DNA from: Scalesia atractyloides
Lineage: Eukaryota > Streptophyta > Magnoliopsida > Asterales > Asteraceae
DNA length: 64,000 nucleotides
Direction: 5' to 3'
Assembly (NCBI GenBank): GCA_947069175.1
Contig: CAMTDV010000027.1
Location: forward strand, 41,181,369 to 41,245,368
Shown: positions 32,091 through 42,329 of the stretch, piece by piece
How positions within the stretch are numbered: the stretch's first letter is position 1
Layout: every line of letters starts with the position of its first letter
Translations under genes and position numbers: made by a program
The notes under the pieces: generated by a model
Told to the model about the DNA's origin: nothing
The model's database searches: none
Seen by the model: only the letters and a program-made list of their open reading frames with translations

Positions 32091-34316
32091 TCAAAGGTCG
32101 ATTTTTGAAAAGCAGTTGGCACCTTGAAGTTGGTCAAGAAGATCATCAATGCGAGGTAAAGGATAGCGATTCTTGATTGTTAATTTGTTGAGCTCTCTGT
32201 AGTCGATGCACATACGAAATGATCCATCTTTCTTCTTTACAAAAAGAACAGGTGCACCCCAAGGCGATGAGCTAGGACGTATGAATCCCTTGTCAGTCAA
32301 CTCTTGTAATTGACTGGCTAGCTCTTGCATTTCAGAGGGGGCTAACCTATAAGGAGACTTTGCAATTGGTGTAGCACCAGGTATAAGATCAATACGAAAT
32401 TCGACTTCTCTAACTGGAGGAAGTCCTGAAATGTCGTCAGGAAAAACTTGCGGAAAATCTTTTACTACTGGAATGTCTTCAAGTTTCTTCTCCATAGTTC
32501 CCTTTTTGATGATATGAGCTAAAAACGCAACATAATTCTTGCGAAGATATTTTTGAGCTTGAAGACAAGACATTAAGCTGAGCCCTTTCGACGAGGTTTC
32601 TCCAAAGATTCGAAGAGTCTGACCGTTTGAAAGAGGAATACGTATAAACTTTTCGCGACATACAACTTCTGCCTGATGTTGACTGAGCCAGTCCATACCA
32701 ATTATTATATCAAAACTTCCCAGCTTCATAGGAATAAGGTCAACTGAGAAGTCGTGGTCGTTTAATGTGAGTGTACAGTTGCGAATAATAGAGTTTAATG
32801 AGACAAGCTTCCCGTCAGCAACTTCTACCGTTATGGATTCCATGAGCTTATCACGATTTTGGTTTAGGATAGGTTCAAATTCTAAGCACACAAAACTTCT
32901 ATCCGCACCGGTATCAAATAATATGGATGCATATCTACCATTTATAAGGAACGTACCGTTAACCACATTGCCGTCAGCTCTGGCCTGGTTAGCGTTGATA
33001 TTGAAAACTCTTCCTCTTGCAGGTGGAGGAGCTTGGTTCGCTTGATTCACCGGGTTGGCTTGGGCCTGAGCATGAATAATGTTTACCAACCTTGGACACG
33101 TGTTTCTGAAATGGCTTGGGTCTCCGCAATTGAAGCAAGCCCGCATAGGTTGACCCATAGGATAATTGGGTTGGTAATATGTTTGGGCTAAATGTTGGGT
33201 GGGTGGTAATAGTAGGGGTTGTTGGGCTTGACCCATTATTTGTTGGTGGGTTTGGGTTGAAGGCTGGTGGCGGTTTGTTCGCTGAGGCATGCGGCAGGTT
33301 TGAACAGTATGACCTGCGCGACCACAGCCGGTGCAATATTGGCAAGGATAATCAGGAGAATGGTGATATTGGCAGCGGTTGCATTTTTGTAACGGGCCAG
33401 AGTATGGTCTTTTGTATGGTGCAGGTGAAGGGGCGACTTGGGTAATGGGTGCTGCAGGAATAGGGGAGTTGGTTTGTGTAACAGCGAAGTTTCTGGTGTT
33501 GCGCTTCCTCTTGTTAGCAAACTTAGAGGAAGAGATGGAATGGTTTGTAGTTTGACCCTCAGCAGGGGCTTTCTTTTTCTCTTCTTTAAACTTCCCGTTG
33601 CGAATTCGATTCTCGGTCAGTTCAGTCGCTAGCTCCATAGCAGCTTCAAGTGTTACCGGTGAAATGCTGAGAGCTGAATCTTGAATTTTCGAGGGAAGTC
33701 CTCGAATATAATGCTCGATCAGACGATAAGTTGGGGTGAACAAATTTGGAACCAATTGGTTCAACTCTAAGAATCTCTTGTTATAGGTGGTGTGGTCTCC
33801 CTCCTTCTGCTTTAAAGAATGAAATTCGTCCTCCAACTTTTTAATTTCACTCCTAGGACAGAAACGCCTAGTCATGATTTCCCTTAAATCCTCCCAAGTT
33901 AAGGCCATTGCATCATCAATTCCCCTCTTCCCTTTTTCAGTATTCCACCAAGTGAGAGCTCCCCCAAATAGTCTCCCGGTGGCGTATCGAACCTTGCGAT
34001 CCTCAGGACAATCGTAGTTGAGGAAGGTGTTTTCCATTTCCTCAAACCAATGTAAGAGAGCAGTGACACCTTCGGTCCCTTCAAATTTAGGAGGATCACA
34101 AGACTTGAAATGTTTGTATGAGCACTTGCTGGTAGGAGGGTTGTCGATGTTCTGGTCATGTTGTTGGGGAGGGTTAGTAGGATTTGTAGCGAGGGCTTGT
34201 TGTACTTGGACCACAATGTCAGGCAGTATTGTGGCCATTTGTTTCGCGATTTGTGTGGCCAAGCGTTCCTGAGACCTTCCTGATCTTTTACCCCTTCGTT
34301 GTTGTCTAGACGACAT
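32091..34316 (-). CDS. Element B Gag-protease-reverse transcriptase N-terminus (741-codon frame)
   Basis: ATG at 34316 begins MSSRQQRRGKRSGRSQ. The gag core (CDPPKFEGTEGVTALLHWFE, TRRFCPRSEIKKLEDEF) is followed by two CCHC knuckles (CTGCGRAGHTVQTC, CFNCGDPSHFRNTC). The aspartic protease has ILFDTGADRSFV and IIGMDWLSQHQAEV. The reverse transcriptase start has PYRLAPSEMQEL, FVKKKDGSFRMCIDYRELNK and NRYPLPRIDDLLDQL. The frame stops with TGA at 32091 inside the reverse transcriptase. Gag and protease are intact, so only particle proteins could be made from this copy without readthrough. Confidence 0.93.
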   Translation of the reverse strand: MSSRQQRRGKRSGRSQERLATQIAKQMATILPDIVVQVQQALATNPTNPPQQHDQNIDNPPTSKCSYKHFKSCDPPKFEGTEGVTALLHWFEEMENTFLNYDCPEDRKVRYATGRLFGGALTWWNTEKGKRGIDDAMALTWEDLREIMTRRFCPRSEIKKLEDEFHSLKQKEGDHTTYNKRFLELNQLVPNLFTPTYRLIEHYIRGLPSKIQDSALSISPVTLEAAMELATELTENRIRNGKFKEEKKKAPAEGQTTNHSISSSKFANKRKRNTRNFAVTQTNSPIPAAPITQVAPSPAPYKRPYSGPLQKCNRCQYHHSPDYPCQYCTGCGRAGHTVQTCRMPQRTNRHQPSTQTHQQIMGQAQQPLLLPPTQHLAQTYYQPNYPMGQPMRACFNCGDPSHFRNTCPRLVNIIHAQAQANPVNQANQAPPPARGRVFNINANQARADGNVVNGTFLINGRYASILFDTGADRSFVCLEFEPILNQNRDKLMESITVEVADGKLVSLNSIIRNCTLTLNDHDFSVDLIPMKLGSFDIIIGMDWLSQHQAEVVCREKFIRIPLSNGQTLRIFGETSSKGLSLMSCLQAQKYLRKNYVAFLAHIIKKGTMEKKLEDIPVVKDFPQVFPDDISGLPPVREVEFRIDLIPGATPIAKSPYRLAPSEMQELASQLQELTDKGFIRPSSSPWGAPVLFVKKKDGSFRMCIDYRELNKLTIKNRYPLPRIDDLLDQLQGANCFSKIDL

Positions 34317-35106
34317 CTACAGGAACATACATAAGAAGATTGTGAGTTTATGGAGTCTTTTTAGGTGTCATGTGTCTTTAAGAAAATGAAAATAACATAA
34401 ATATCAATAATGCAACTACATCCATAGGATGTCTTGGGTTTGCTCATGTTGGGCCTCAAATGTCCCCCATACCTTCACCTATATAGTCATGTGGGCCCCC
34501 ATGGCTATTGGCTTGGTAGGATTCACCTTAGTATTGGCGATTTAACACTTGCATCACCCGAATGCAAACCACAAAATATGTTTACGAGATGTATGGTCGG
34601 AATGTGTCCAGGTGTAGACACAATGACAACTCAAAGTGGGGTTAGCTCACACGACGTTTGGTATAGCATGCTTTGGCCTAATAGGTACTTCGTACTCTCA
34701 TCGTTAGTCCCCAGGTAGGCAAACTGGTCCTTTATTTTGGATTTATACGAATGCCAGCCTAGACAGGACGTTCCGACTACCGGTACTGGTACCCTTCCAG
34801 TTACTACATGCCCGTCATGAGAACTCACTTTGATGAGATTTGAAAACACAAAAATCATTGTAAAAGCAGTCATGATGTGGTGTGTGCTTTCATGGATGTG
34901 ACATGTTATGAGAATATGATTCATGATAGGTATTATATGATAATATATACTTATGAACATGCATGCCTAATATTGAATGTAACATTAAACATAAAACATA
35001 TAAACATCATGAAGTTTGGCATGTAACACACAAAAATCTTAAAATTTCTAATCAACTATAGTATAGGCTCTAAGGCTCTAATAACCTATCCTATATCTCT
35101 ATAACC
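34317..35106 (-). other. Element B leader
   Basis: Non-coding region between the primer binding site and gag, sharing conserved blocks with the element A leader (ataggatgtcttggg, gggcccccat, aggtgtagacac, ggacgttccgactacc). No frame is recognised. Confidence 0.7.
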
Positions 35107-35120
35107 TGGCTCTGATACCA
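35107..35120 (-). other. Element B primer binding site
   Basis: TGGTATCAGAGCCA on the minus strand, three bases inside the 5' LTR; initiator tRNA-Met type. Confidence 0.9.
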
Positions 35121-36219
35121 ATCTGTCACACCCCGACCCACAGCGGAATAAGAGTCGGGGCATAGTTGGGTTATCACCAAAGCTCATGATATTTACTAAT
35201 ATGTTTCATATTTATTAAAGTCAAAATTACATTCCCAAATATCCAAACATGTCCATACAATACAAAGAAAAATAACCAAACAAAACAATTCCAAACTCTA
35301 AATCATTTTATTCTTCTAGTCCAATCCTAAGTGTTTCTGGCTGCAGCTGGTTCACCTGTATCATGTGTAAAAATGGGGGTTTTTGGGTCAACATAAGTTG
35401 GCGAGTGAACCTTGTTAGATAAACATTTATTATTGATTTACTTGTTACTTTATCAATGAAAAATTGTGCATAATCATAAATGAGCAAATGTAAATAATCA
35501 GGCAGTGGCAATAGCAATCACAACTGTAATATACAATAACATATGATAGCATACATTAACATACCAACATCATACGATAAATAACATGAATGAAACTGTG
35601 CGATCAAGGCTCAATCAAACGGAGCGGATCGTATTGCATGTACTGAAAATGATAAATGTCTGTGAGATCAAGGCTCAATCAAACGGAGCCGATCGTATGT
35701 TGGCACGCCAGGTTCACGCTCATAATGTAATGGGGAACATGCTCAACGCTCATAATGTAATGGGGAGCGGCGGCTTATGAAATTGCATGTATTGAAAATA
35801 ATAAATTGAATCTAACAATAACCACATAAACAGTTGAAACAAGCTGAATACACATGTTCATGATATGATGTATGCACAATGGTTTAAGTATAATATATAT
35901 AACAAGACACATGATACACCCCAAAACGTGATTAAACGAGGATTTTGTAAAGATTCACTCACATTGGGTGCGTTTAATTGGAGATGATGAGATGCGCACG
36001 AGTCGGGAGAATTGAACAACGAGAGTTACTAACCTAAATAATAACGGAAAAATATAGTAAATGAGTGGATTTTTATTAAGGATTTTAATGGAATTTTTAG
36101 ATATATTTTTGTGAGTTTAAGGCTATTTTCTATCTTTGAAAATGTTATTTTTAAGTATTTTTAATTGATTTTTAAATTAAATTAAATAAATAAAAATATA
36201 AAAAATTGTTTATTTTGCG

Positions 36220-36249
36220 TTGACCGTTGACCGTTGACCTGTTGACCGG
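36220..36249. promoter_or_regulatory. TTGAC (W-box) array in element B 5' LTR
   Basis: Four TTGAC words in 30 bases, fewer than in the 3' LTR of the same element. Confidence 0.6.
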
Positions 36250-36268
36250 TTCGGTCAGGGTGCATGAA

Positions 36269-36681
36269 TGCGCTGGGCGAGACTCGAACCCGAGACCTCC
36301 CGTACGCGTGCACGCAGCTCTACCAACTGAGCTACGTGTCTAACTCGAAATAATCTTGTTTTTAATTATATTTATATACTAATTCGATTTAACCAAAATT
36401 CTTTTAATTTCAAAAACATTTTAATTCAACAACCCGGTGCCAGTAACAGGTTTCGAACCCGAGACTTGTGCTTTAACATCACACACAGTCCACCGCTGGA
36501 CTGTGTGTCTAACTTGTTTAATATACCAATTTTTATTATACTTAACAACTAACGGAGTTAACCCGGTTTAGTTTTAAACAAAAAGGCATTTTATTACATA
36601 GGGAGTGCGTGTATCAGGGATCAAACTCGTGACATGCGCGTATGTTTTGCACACAGTCCACCACTGGACTGTGTGTCTAAC
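36269..36681 (-). repeat. Array of three tRNA-like units in element B 5' LTR
   Basis: Units at 36344-36269, 36513-36434 and 36681-36605, matching the 3' LTR. Unit 3 has a weakened B box (AGTTTGATCCC). The downstream T runs are kept. Confidence 0.7.
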
Positions 36682-37526
36682 CCGTTCATATTACTAATTT
36701 TAAATAAACTTATAACTTAACTAACTTCGTCTTCTTCATTCAAATTACAGTCGACTGAATTACTAATCTGTTTCTTGCGTTTACGATTATCAAACATTCA
36801 TAAGACTAAAATGAAATAGTAGAGACGGTGTTGGAAGTAAACATACCGTGGGAATGATTTATCACAGAGTTTCCGGCAATGCGTCGGCTCTGTTTTTGTG
36901 CACCTCAACTAAACCAAACAATTAACAATTTTGATTAGCCAATCGTGGAATTGAAGTGATAAACAAACGTTAATAGTGTGATTGAAGGTCCTTACCGTTT
37001 CACAGACGGAAATAAAGATTTCCAGATATTTTCCGGCGAACTGGAATTATCTGATAACGGTGTCTGAATTCGATTTCAATTGAAAGGTTTAAGTTAGAAA
37101 TAGCTTAACAATTGTTAGACTACAACGGTATTGAAAGAATTACCGTTTTGATTATGAATACGGTTTTCCGGCGAATCTTGCAGAAATTTCCGGCGAGTTG
37201 ATTTAAGCGTTCTGATGGACTGAATGTATGACGAAAGTGAAATGGAAGGTTTGTATGATGTTTCTGAGTCGCGAGAGGGGTCTTGATTGAAGTAATTCAG
37301 ATTGTTGGATAGTTTCGGTTATAAAACCCATCATCATCCGAATTCAAGTCAATTCAAGTCTGAATTGATTAGAATTTGTCGGTTCATCGGTTATAAACCT
37401 GAATGTGCGATTAATCAAACGATTAGACGGTTGAATTGCCGATTTCGGTTTCTCAGTTGGCGCAACCGGTTTAACTAGGTTTGTGTATAAGAGTTATTTG
37501 TTTCCCTAAGTTGACAGAAAACAAAC

Positions 37527-37620
37527 AAGTGGCGGAGTGGTGATGTGTGTGTGTGTTAAGTCTTTGAAGTTATAAACCGGCTGACCCGGGTTCGAGTCCC
37601 GGCAGCAACATTTTATTTTT
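37527..37620 (+). repeat. Plus-strand Leu/Ser-type tRNA-like unit in element B 5' LTR
   Basis: Identical in its key parts to 29351-29445: TGGCGGAGTGG, perfect T arm with GGTTCGAGTCC, and TTTT/TTTTT downstream. Confidence 0.7.
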
Positions 37621-37950
37621 ATCGATTTTGTTTTCACTTTTTATCAAAAATAATTTTTATAGTTTAGTTTGTTTATTAATTATGTATCATTAAAAATCAA
37701 AATAATCATAAATACACAACGTGACATTTATAACTTGATATTCGATTACAAAACGGAGCGGGTTTTGGAAACCCGTTTTTGACAAATGTTACATGTGGAG
37801 GGACTAAAGGTGTAAACATGCTGAAATTTTGCCTCTGAGTGACCCTTTACAGTGTCCGTACTCTTAAAATGAGCCACTTGTTGGACGAGAGGGACCATTT
37901 GTGAATTACATATAATTTAAACTTTACAAGGTCTGATGATACATCCTCTG

Positions 37951-38250
37951 TTAGACTTCAGCAGAGCTTTATCTTCAACAGAGCTTGCTATAGCAGAGTT
38001 TAGACTTCAGCAGAGCTTTGTCTCAACAGAGCTTGCTATAGTAGAGTTTAGACTTCAGCAGAGCTTTGTCTTCAGCAGAGCTTTATCTTCAACAGAGCTT
38101 GCTATAACAGAGCTTAGATTCAGCAGAGCTTTGTCTTCAATAGAGCTTGCTATAGCAGAGTTTAGACTTCAGCAGAGCTTAGACATCAGCAAAGCTTTGT
38201 CTCAATAGAGCTTGCTATAGTAGAGCTTAGACTTTAGTAGAGCTTTACTG
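37951..38250. repeat. Minisatellite in LTR D
   Basis: Six to seven irregular copies of a unit of about 47 bp built from agacttcagcagagcttt and cagagcttgctatagcagag. It is absent from the equivalent place in LTR E. Some frames stay open across it, which has no coding meaning. Confidence 0.82.
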
Positions 38251-38338
38251 GGGCAGACTGCTATGCAACGTTCTAGGACACTTGTCCTCACCTCTAACAT
38301 CTGCTAACACCTGGAACCACCTCCTTCAACTCCAACAC

Positions 38339-38347
38339 TATAAATAG
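38339..38347 (+). promoter_or_regulatory. TATA box of LTR D
   Basis: TATAAATAG at the same relative place as in LTR E (43998-44006), followed in both by a cacttgtaagtg block. Confidence 0.6.
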
Positions 38348-38495
38348 AAGTGTTTGCAACACTTTAAACTTGCACCTTATACTTCTCTCATAACTTCTGG
38401 AGGTTCCTGCTTCCTTAGTAGCTTTCCATTCAAGTTTATTTTCATCTAAGGATCACTTGTAAGTGCTCCTTTCAGCTACATTTTCGTTTTTTTTA

Positions 38496-38944
38496 TGTTT
38501 ATTGTTTATGTTTTCGGTTTGGGCCTAAGGCCATTAAACATTGGGTTATTAGTAGAGTCCATTAGGGTTAAGTATTGGGCTTGTTTTTTGAAACGGTGTG
38601 TGAGAAGGTGTATAACCACCAAATCGGTTTCTAGGGGATCGACACAACCTTTCAAGCAATCGACATACCCTTTCAAACACACCTGTTCATCAAGTATAAA
38701 TTAGGGTTTCAACATTCAGTTATATGTACACTGCAATTCAGATTTATGCAATTCAAATTTGAAGTTTGTCAAGTTTGTTTCTACAGTTTTTCCGGTTAGT
38801 GTTTTACGGTTCAGTTTACATTCATAGTTCAAGTTTCAATTTCAATCATGTACTGGTGCGAGTTGTGTTACGATCATGTTGATAAGTGTAACCATCCTTC
38901 GAATCTGACATCTCGGTCTCGGCCCTGTGACTGCGATACCAACA
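38496..38944 (+). repeat. Element G 5' LTR (probably truncated at its left end)
   Basis: About 449 bp, repeated at 40129-40577 with few differences. It contains TATAAATTAGG at 38695 and ends gataccaaca directly before the primer binding site. Confidence 0.8.
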
Positions 38945-38945
38945 A

Positions 38946-38958
38946 TGGTATCAGAGCC
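38946..38958 (+). other. Element G primer binding site
   Basis: TGGTATCAGAGCC, one base after the 5' LTR end; initiator tRNA-Met type. Confidence 0.85.
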
Positions 38959-39005
38959 AAAGGTTCTGTCAAGATCAAGGAGGAAAAGGATGAGGGATTC
39001 GGAGA

Positions 39006-39997
39006 TTGTTTAAGGGTGGTGCCGGTTTTTGCGACAAGGGTAAGAACGTAGGAAAGTCCGGCCAGGGCAGCAGAAGGTCGGTTAAGTACGTGGGTGATTC
39101 GTGTACGTTAAAGAAAATGTTCGGCGATAGAGCGAAAGGTGTTGACATATTTGAAAACAAGTCCGAAGTTGATCTCGAAGAAGAGTATTTGGATAAGTTC
39201 TACGAGAACTTAGACGTTGAGAACGGATATCTCAACGAAAAAGAAAAACTGCATGAATATGTTGAAGATTTTTATGAGAAGGACTTCGAAGAGGAGAAAA
39301 AGAAAATAAAGAAAAACTTGGTGAATGCACTTCGGGGTCAAAGATTGTTGAAGTTGAATATTCGAAGCGGGCGAAATTGGGTTTGGTAACCTACTTAGAG
39401 GGCGTGCAAAAGAACCCGCAAGAATCAAGGGAAAAGATGCAAAAGAAAGCGGTGTTGAAAGCGCAAGACGAGGAAGATGTGATAGAGGAAGATACCATAA
39501 TTGAAAGTTGCCTAGACGTGCTCGATTTGATCATACTACACGAAGAAGTGATGGAGCAAATTGGTTTCTACAACGCGAGCATGGAAGAGATCATAACATG
39601 GTTCATACCGTGTTACTTGGGAATTTGCAAGACAAGCGAAATGCCACCAACTCTACTAAACGGTAAACCCGTTGATTTGCTTAGTCTTTACAAAGGTGTC
39701 AAAGAGCATGGTGGATTCAAGAAAGTGGTTCAAGAAGATGCATGGAACAAAGTTGCTTTATGTTGCGGATATGATCGTGATGATGACTACGAGTTGAAGG
39801 TTGCATATGTACGCTACATCGAATTGATGGAATGGTATTTTTTCTTCATGAAGGACAAGCATAAAGAAGATGAAAGTGACAAGCGCGAAGTGGGCTCAAG
39901 TGAAGCAAAAGACGATGAAGGTGTCAAGGTAATCGAAAGCAACGGGGAGTCCGACTTGGTGATCGTCCTTGAGGTCACCAACGCAAAAAACGATTAG
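39006..39997 (+). pseudogene. ARID-domain protein captured in element G (frameshifted)
   Basis: The first frame (about 39006-39389) is highly charged: DLEEEYLDKFYENLDVENG and YEKDFEEEKKKIKKN. The second (about 39280-39997) continues with KRAKLGLVTYLEGVQKNP, EEVMEQIGFYNASMEEI and the ARID core: MPPTLLNGKPVDLLSLYKGV, KEHGGFKKVVQEDAWNKVAL, then LKVAYVRYIELMEWYFFF. The GGF...W...VA...LK..Y..Y pattern is the ARID/BRIGHT fold, which binds A+T-rich DNA in chromatin regulators. The frames overlap across an A-rich stretch, so a single slippage may separate them. An acidic tail ends at TAG 39997. No clear ATG opens the first frame. There is no intron, consistent with passage through RNA. Confidence 0.78.
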
Positions 39998-40079
39998 CGA
40001 AGACGGACTACGGCTGCAATGATTAGGAGGGAAAATGAAGATCAAAATAATCATCGCAACCGAAGACCGGAAAAAACAT

Positions 40080-40577
40080 TGTTTTAGTTTATTTATGTTT
40101 AATTGGGTCGAACAAATTACTCTTTTTATGTTTATTGTTTATGTTTTCGGTCTGGGCCTAAGGCCATTAAACATTGGGTTATTAGTTAGAGTCCATTAGG
40201 GTTAAGTATCGGGCTTGTTTTTGAAACGGTGTGTGAGAATGTGTATAACCGACAAATTGGTTTCTAGGGGATCAACACAACCTTTCAAGCAATCGACATA
40301 CCCCTTCAAACACACATGTTCATCAAGTATAAATTAGGGTTTCAACATTCAGTTATATGTACACTGCAATTCAGATTTATGCAATTCAAATTTGAAGTTT
40401 GTCAAGTTTGTTTCTACAGTTTTTCCGGTTAGTGTTTTATGGTTCAGTTTACATTCATAGTTCAAGTTTCGATTTCTATAATGTACTGGTGTGAGTTGTG
40501 TTACGATCACGTTGATAAGTGTAACCATCCTTCGAATCCGACATCTTGGTCTCGGCCCTGTGACTGCGATACCAACA
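40080..40577 (+). repeat. Element G 3' LTR
   Basis: The part 40129-40577 matches the 5' LTR. The true start may be TG at 40080, just after a purine-rich gaccggaaaaaacat, which would make it 498 bp. TATA-like TATAAATT occurs at 40328. Confidence 0.7.
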
Positions 40578-41046
40578 CATTCTTCATCGTGTTTTATCTC
40601 GTCTTCATCGAATCTCGGTTCGTCTTCCGAAAAATACTCATGATAGATCGGTTATAGAACCAGGGTTGGTGATAGCCAAACGGATGCTGCTCTCCATCGC
40701 CACCTTCGTCCGTGAAGACGGTGCTCGACTAGGTTTCCGTGTTACACATCTCCTGTTGCAACTCCAGATCTCGGACTCGTTTACTGAGCCGTCTAATCTC
40801 TTCAAGATCTTGGACTCGTTTTTGGAGCCGTTTGATCTCTTCAAGATCTTGTACTCAATTTCGGAGCCGTTTGATCTTAGTAATATCATGTTGATCACGG
40901 TTTCCGATCTCGTTCCTCGCCCGGCGGATTTACGATCACGATTTAATCGATCTCCACAAACACGCGATTCACCAATGTTCTTGTCGATGCCTTGTTCGAC
41001 GACTCTTCGAACAAGAGAACGCTTGCCTTCACGTGGAGACATTTGA
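40578..41046 (-). pseudogene. Element H: gypsy gag N-terminal fragment
   Basis: The minus-strand ATG at 41042 begins MSPREGKRSLVRRVVEQG. In a neighbouring frame, heptad-like repeats (VQDLEEIKRLQKR, VQDLEEIRRLSKR, VRDLELQQEM) predict a coiled coil and are followed by GDGEQHPFGYHQPWF, reminiscent of the ENPFG region of some Ty3/gypsy gags. The primer binding site lies just upstream of the ATG. The fragment is cut by element G at 40577. The lineage was not determined and a frameshift separates the two readings. Confidence 0.62.
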
Positions 41047-41053
41047 AAACCAG

Positions 41054-41066
41054 AGCTCTGATACCA
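41054..41066 (-). other. Element H primer binding site
   Basis: TGGTATCAGAGCT on the minus strand, three bases from the LTR end at 41070 (plus-strand TGATGCAG). Confidence 0.8.
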
Positions 41067-41069
41067 ACT

Positions 41070-41440
41070 GATGCAGTGTCACATGCGATCAAATGGCTCA
41101 AGAACGATTAGTTAATCAAAGACCATATATGAACCAAAGGTTCCAAGAACACCGTTCTTTTTAATAAAATTCATTCAAAAACTAAATAACAATAAACCTT
41201 AGTCCCTACTTATAGGGTAAAATTATAATGTAACTAGGAAACAAATACAATAAAATAAAAATTGAAATCCAAATAAATAAGAAAATAAATATTAATATAA
41301 TCTGCAATATATATACACACACGTAATCCCGCCGCGTAATCATTGTATAATAATACAAATCATAGTCGAGTTACTTAAGTTTTACGTCATCGCATCGCAC
41401 GGGCGGGTAAAAATTCCAGTTATTCGTTAATTAGTTATCA
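41070..41440 (-). repeat. Element H LTR (outer boundary uncertain)
   Basis: The inner end is fixed by the primer binding site. No second LTR exists for comparison, so the outer end is only a guess. The sequence is A+T-rich and contains atcgcatcgcacgggcggg near 41390, a word seen in other dispersed plant repeats, which may belong to a different element. Confidence 0.45.
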
Positions 41441-42006
41441 ATAACCCTGAAATTACAAACACTTAATTATTATTTTCACTTATACAAAATGATTTTTAAG
41501 TTACTATACTTTTTGTCATCTCGAGATTATATATAGTGTTTTTTACCGTACCATAATAGTTTTTCTCTTATGCCAAATTCTTGCGACTTTTACAAATTAG
41601 CTTTTTGTTACAAGTAACTCATATTTTCAAAAAATAGTTACTTGGGATACTCTAACCAACGATAACTATAACGCTGATGCTAGAGGGATGTTGAATACAA
41701 AACCAATACCAAATATATAACCATATGAATCACATAAACACTTGAATTTTCTTTGTTTGAATGAGATGTCAAAAATAGTTCCTTTCACCGCCTCATTTTC
41801 TTACTTCACATCCGGTTATCTTTCATGTATTACGTATAAGTATTTCCGTGATTCTCGCAGTTCTTTACATATAGAAACACTTCCCTTGGCGCTATTGTAG
41901 TAAGAATATAAAAGTCATACAAAATATAAAATATCTTAAGAAAAATACAAAAAATCGAGTGAGAATGAGAATCAGCATGTTTAGTCCAAGTATTAGTGTG
42001 ACCACA
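41441..42006. other. A+T-rich spacer
   Basis: No feature was recognised between the element H LTR and the Copia F LTR. Confidence 0.45.
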
Positions 42007-42327
42007 TGTTAGACATTATAAAGTTTATGTATTAGTTACAATAGTGATGTGGGCTATTTTGTTGTAATGGGCTTGGGAGTAGCATTTGGGCCTAAGGGCT
42101 TTAGGGTAATGGAGCACTAACCCTCTAGTATAAATAGATAAAGATGTATTAGGGTTAGGGGCTCCTTGGTGGTTTTTGGCTCTCACTTGTATTAGATAAA
42201 CTTTAATTTGTATGCAAGTTGAATCTTTCTATTTTTTCATCTTCTTTCTTCTATTAGCTTGTTTGTGTGATTCCGCCACCATTCAAGCTACGTGTGATAT
42301 CGTGAGATCCGTTTATCGGGACTTACA
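42007..42327 (+). repeat. Element F 5' LTR
   Basis: TGTTAGACATT to GGGACTTACA, with TATAAATAG at 42129-42137. The left end is uncertain by a few bases because no partner LTR remains. Confidence 0.7.
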
Positions 42328-42329
42328 AT

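Larger units (their letters stand above)
26934..37793 (-). mobile_element. Element B: Ty3/gypsy chromovirus (Tekay-like) with pol
   Basis: The LTRs are 26934-29617 and 35124-37793, with the duplication tgtgg at 26929-26933 and 37794-37798. The minus-strand order is 5' LTR, primer binding site, leader, gag, protease, reverse transcriptase, RNase H, integrase, chromodomain-like tail, polypurine tract, 3' LTR. Integrase placed last is the Ty3/gypsy order. The long LTRs and the tail GPEFTWEREDSMREKYPHLF fit the Tekay/Del lineage. At least four in-frame stops (near 32091, 31926, 30969 and 29769) make it non-autonomous as sequenced, although the catalytic motifs remain. It is inserted in LTR D. Confidence 0.95.
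35124..37793 (-). repeat. Element B 5' LTR (2670 bp)
   Basis: Partner of 26934-29617 with scattered single-base differences. It contains the paired hairpin units at 35595-35785. Confidence 0.95.
37794..38489 (+). mobile_element. LTR D, right fragment (truncated)
   Basis: Continues LTR D after element B. It shares gagggactaaaggtgt, gcctctgagtgaccctt, gagccacttgttggacgag and cacttgtaagtg with solo LTR E, and holds a TATA box at 38339-38347. Collinearity with E ends at about 38487 (cattttcgttt), where element G begins. About the last 2.4 kb expected from E are missing. Confidence 0.78.
38490..40577 (+). mobile_element. Element G: small LTR retrotransposon carrying an ARID domain
   Basis: Direct repeats 38496-38944 and 40129-40577 (the latter possibly from 40080) flank about 1.1 kb. 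Both end ccaaca, and a primer binding site follows the left copy. The inside encodes no gag or pol, only an acidic Lys/Glu-rich region and an ARID DNA-binding domain in two overlapping frames. The left end runs directly into LTR D without a target duplication, so the 5' LTR seems truncated. Proteins with this ARID arrangement are, as I recall, annotated repeatedly in daisy-family genomes. The call as a gene-capturing non-autonomous element is inference from structure. Confidence 0.75.

Noticed and set aside
37936..38208. A 90-residue repetitive frame (Leu/Ala/Glu/Phe-rich)
   Set aside because: Translation of the CAGAGCTT minisatellite in LTR D, without other support.
38848..39051. Cys-rich frame beginning MYWCELCYDHVDKC, resembling a zinc finger
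   Set aside because: It lies in the element G LTR, crosses the primer binding site and recurs in the other LTR; the Cys spacing fits no known finger.
41385..41405. Helitron terminus suggested by the atcgcatcgcacgggcggg word
   Set aside because: No CTRR end with a hairpin and no matching 5' TC end could be placed, so the word alone is not enough.
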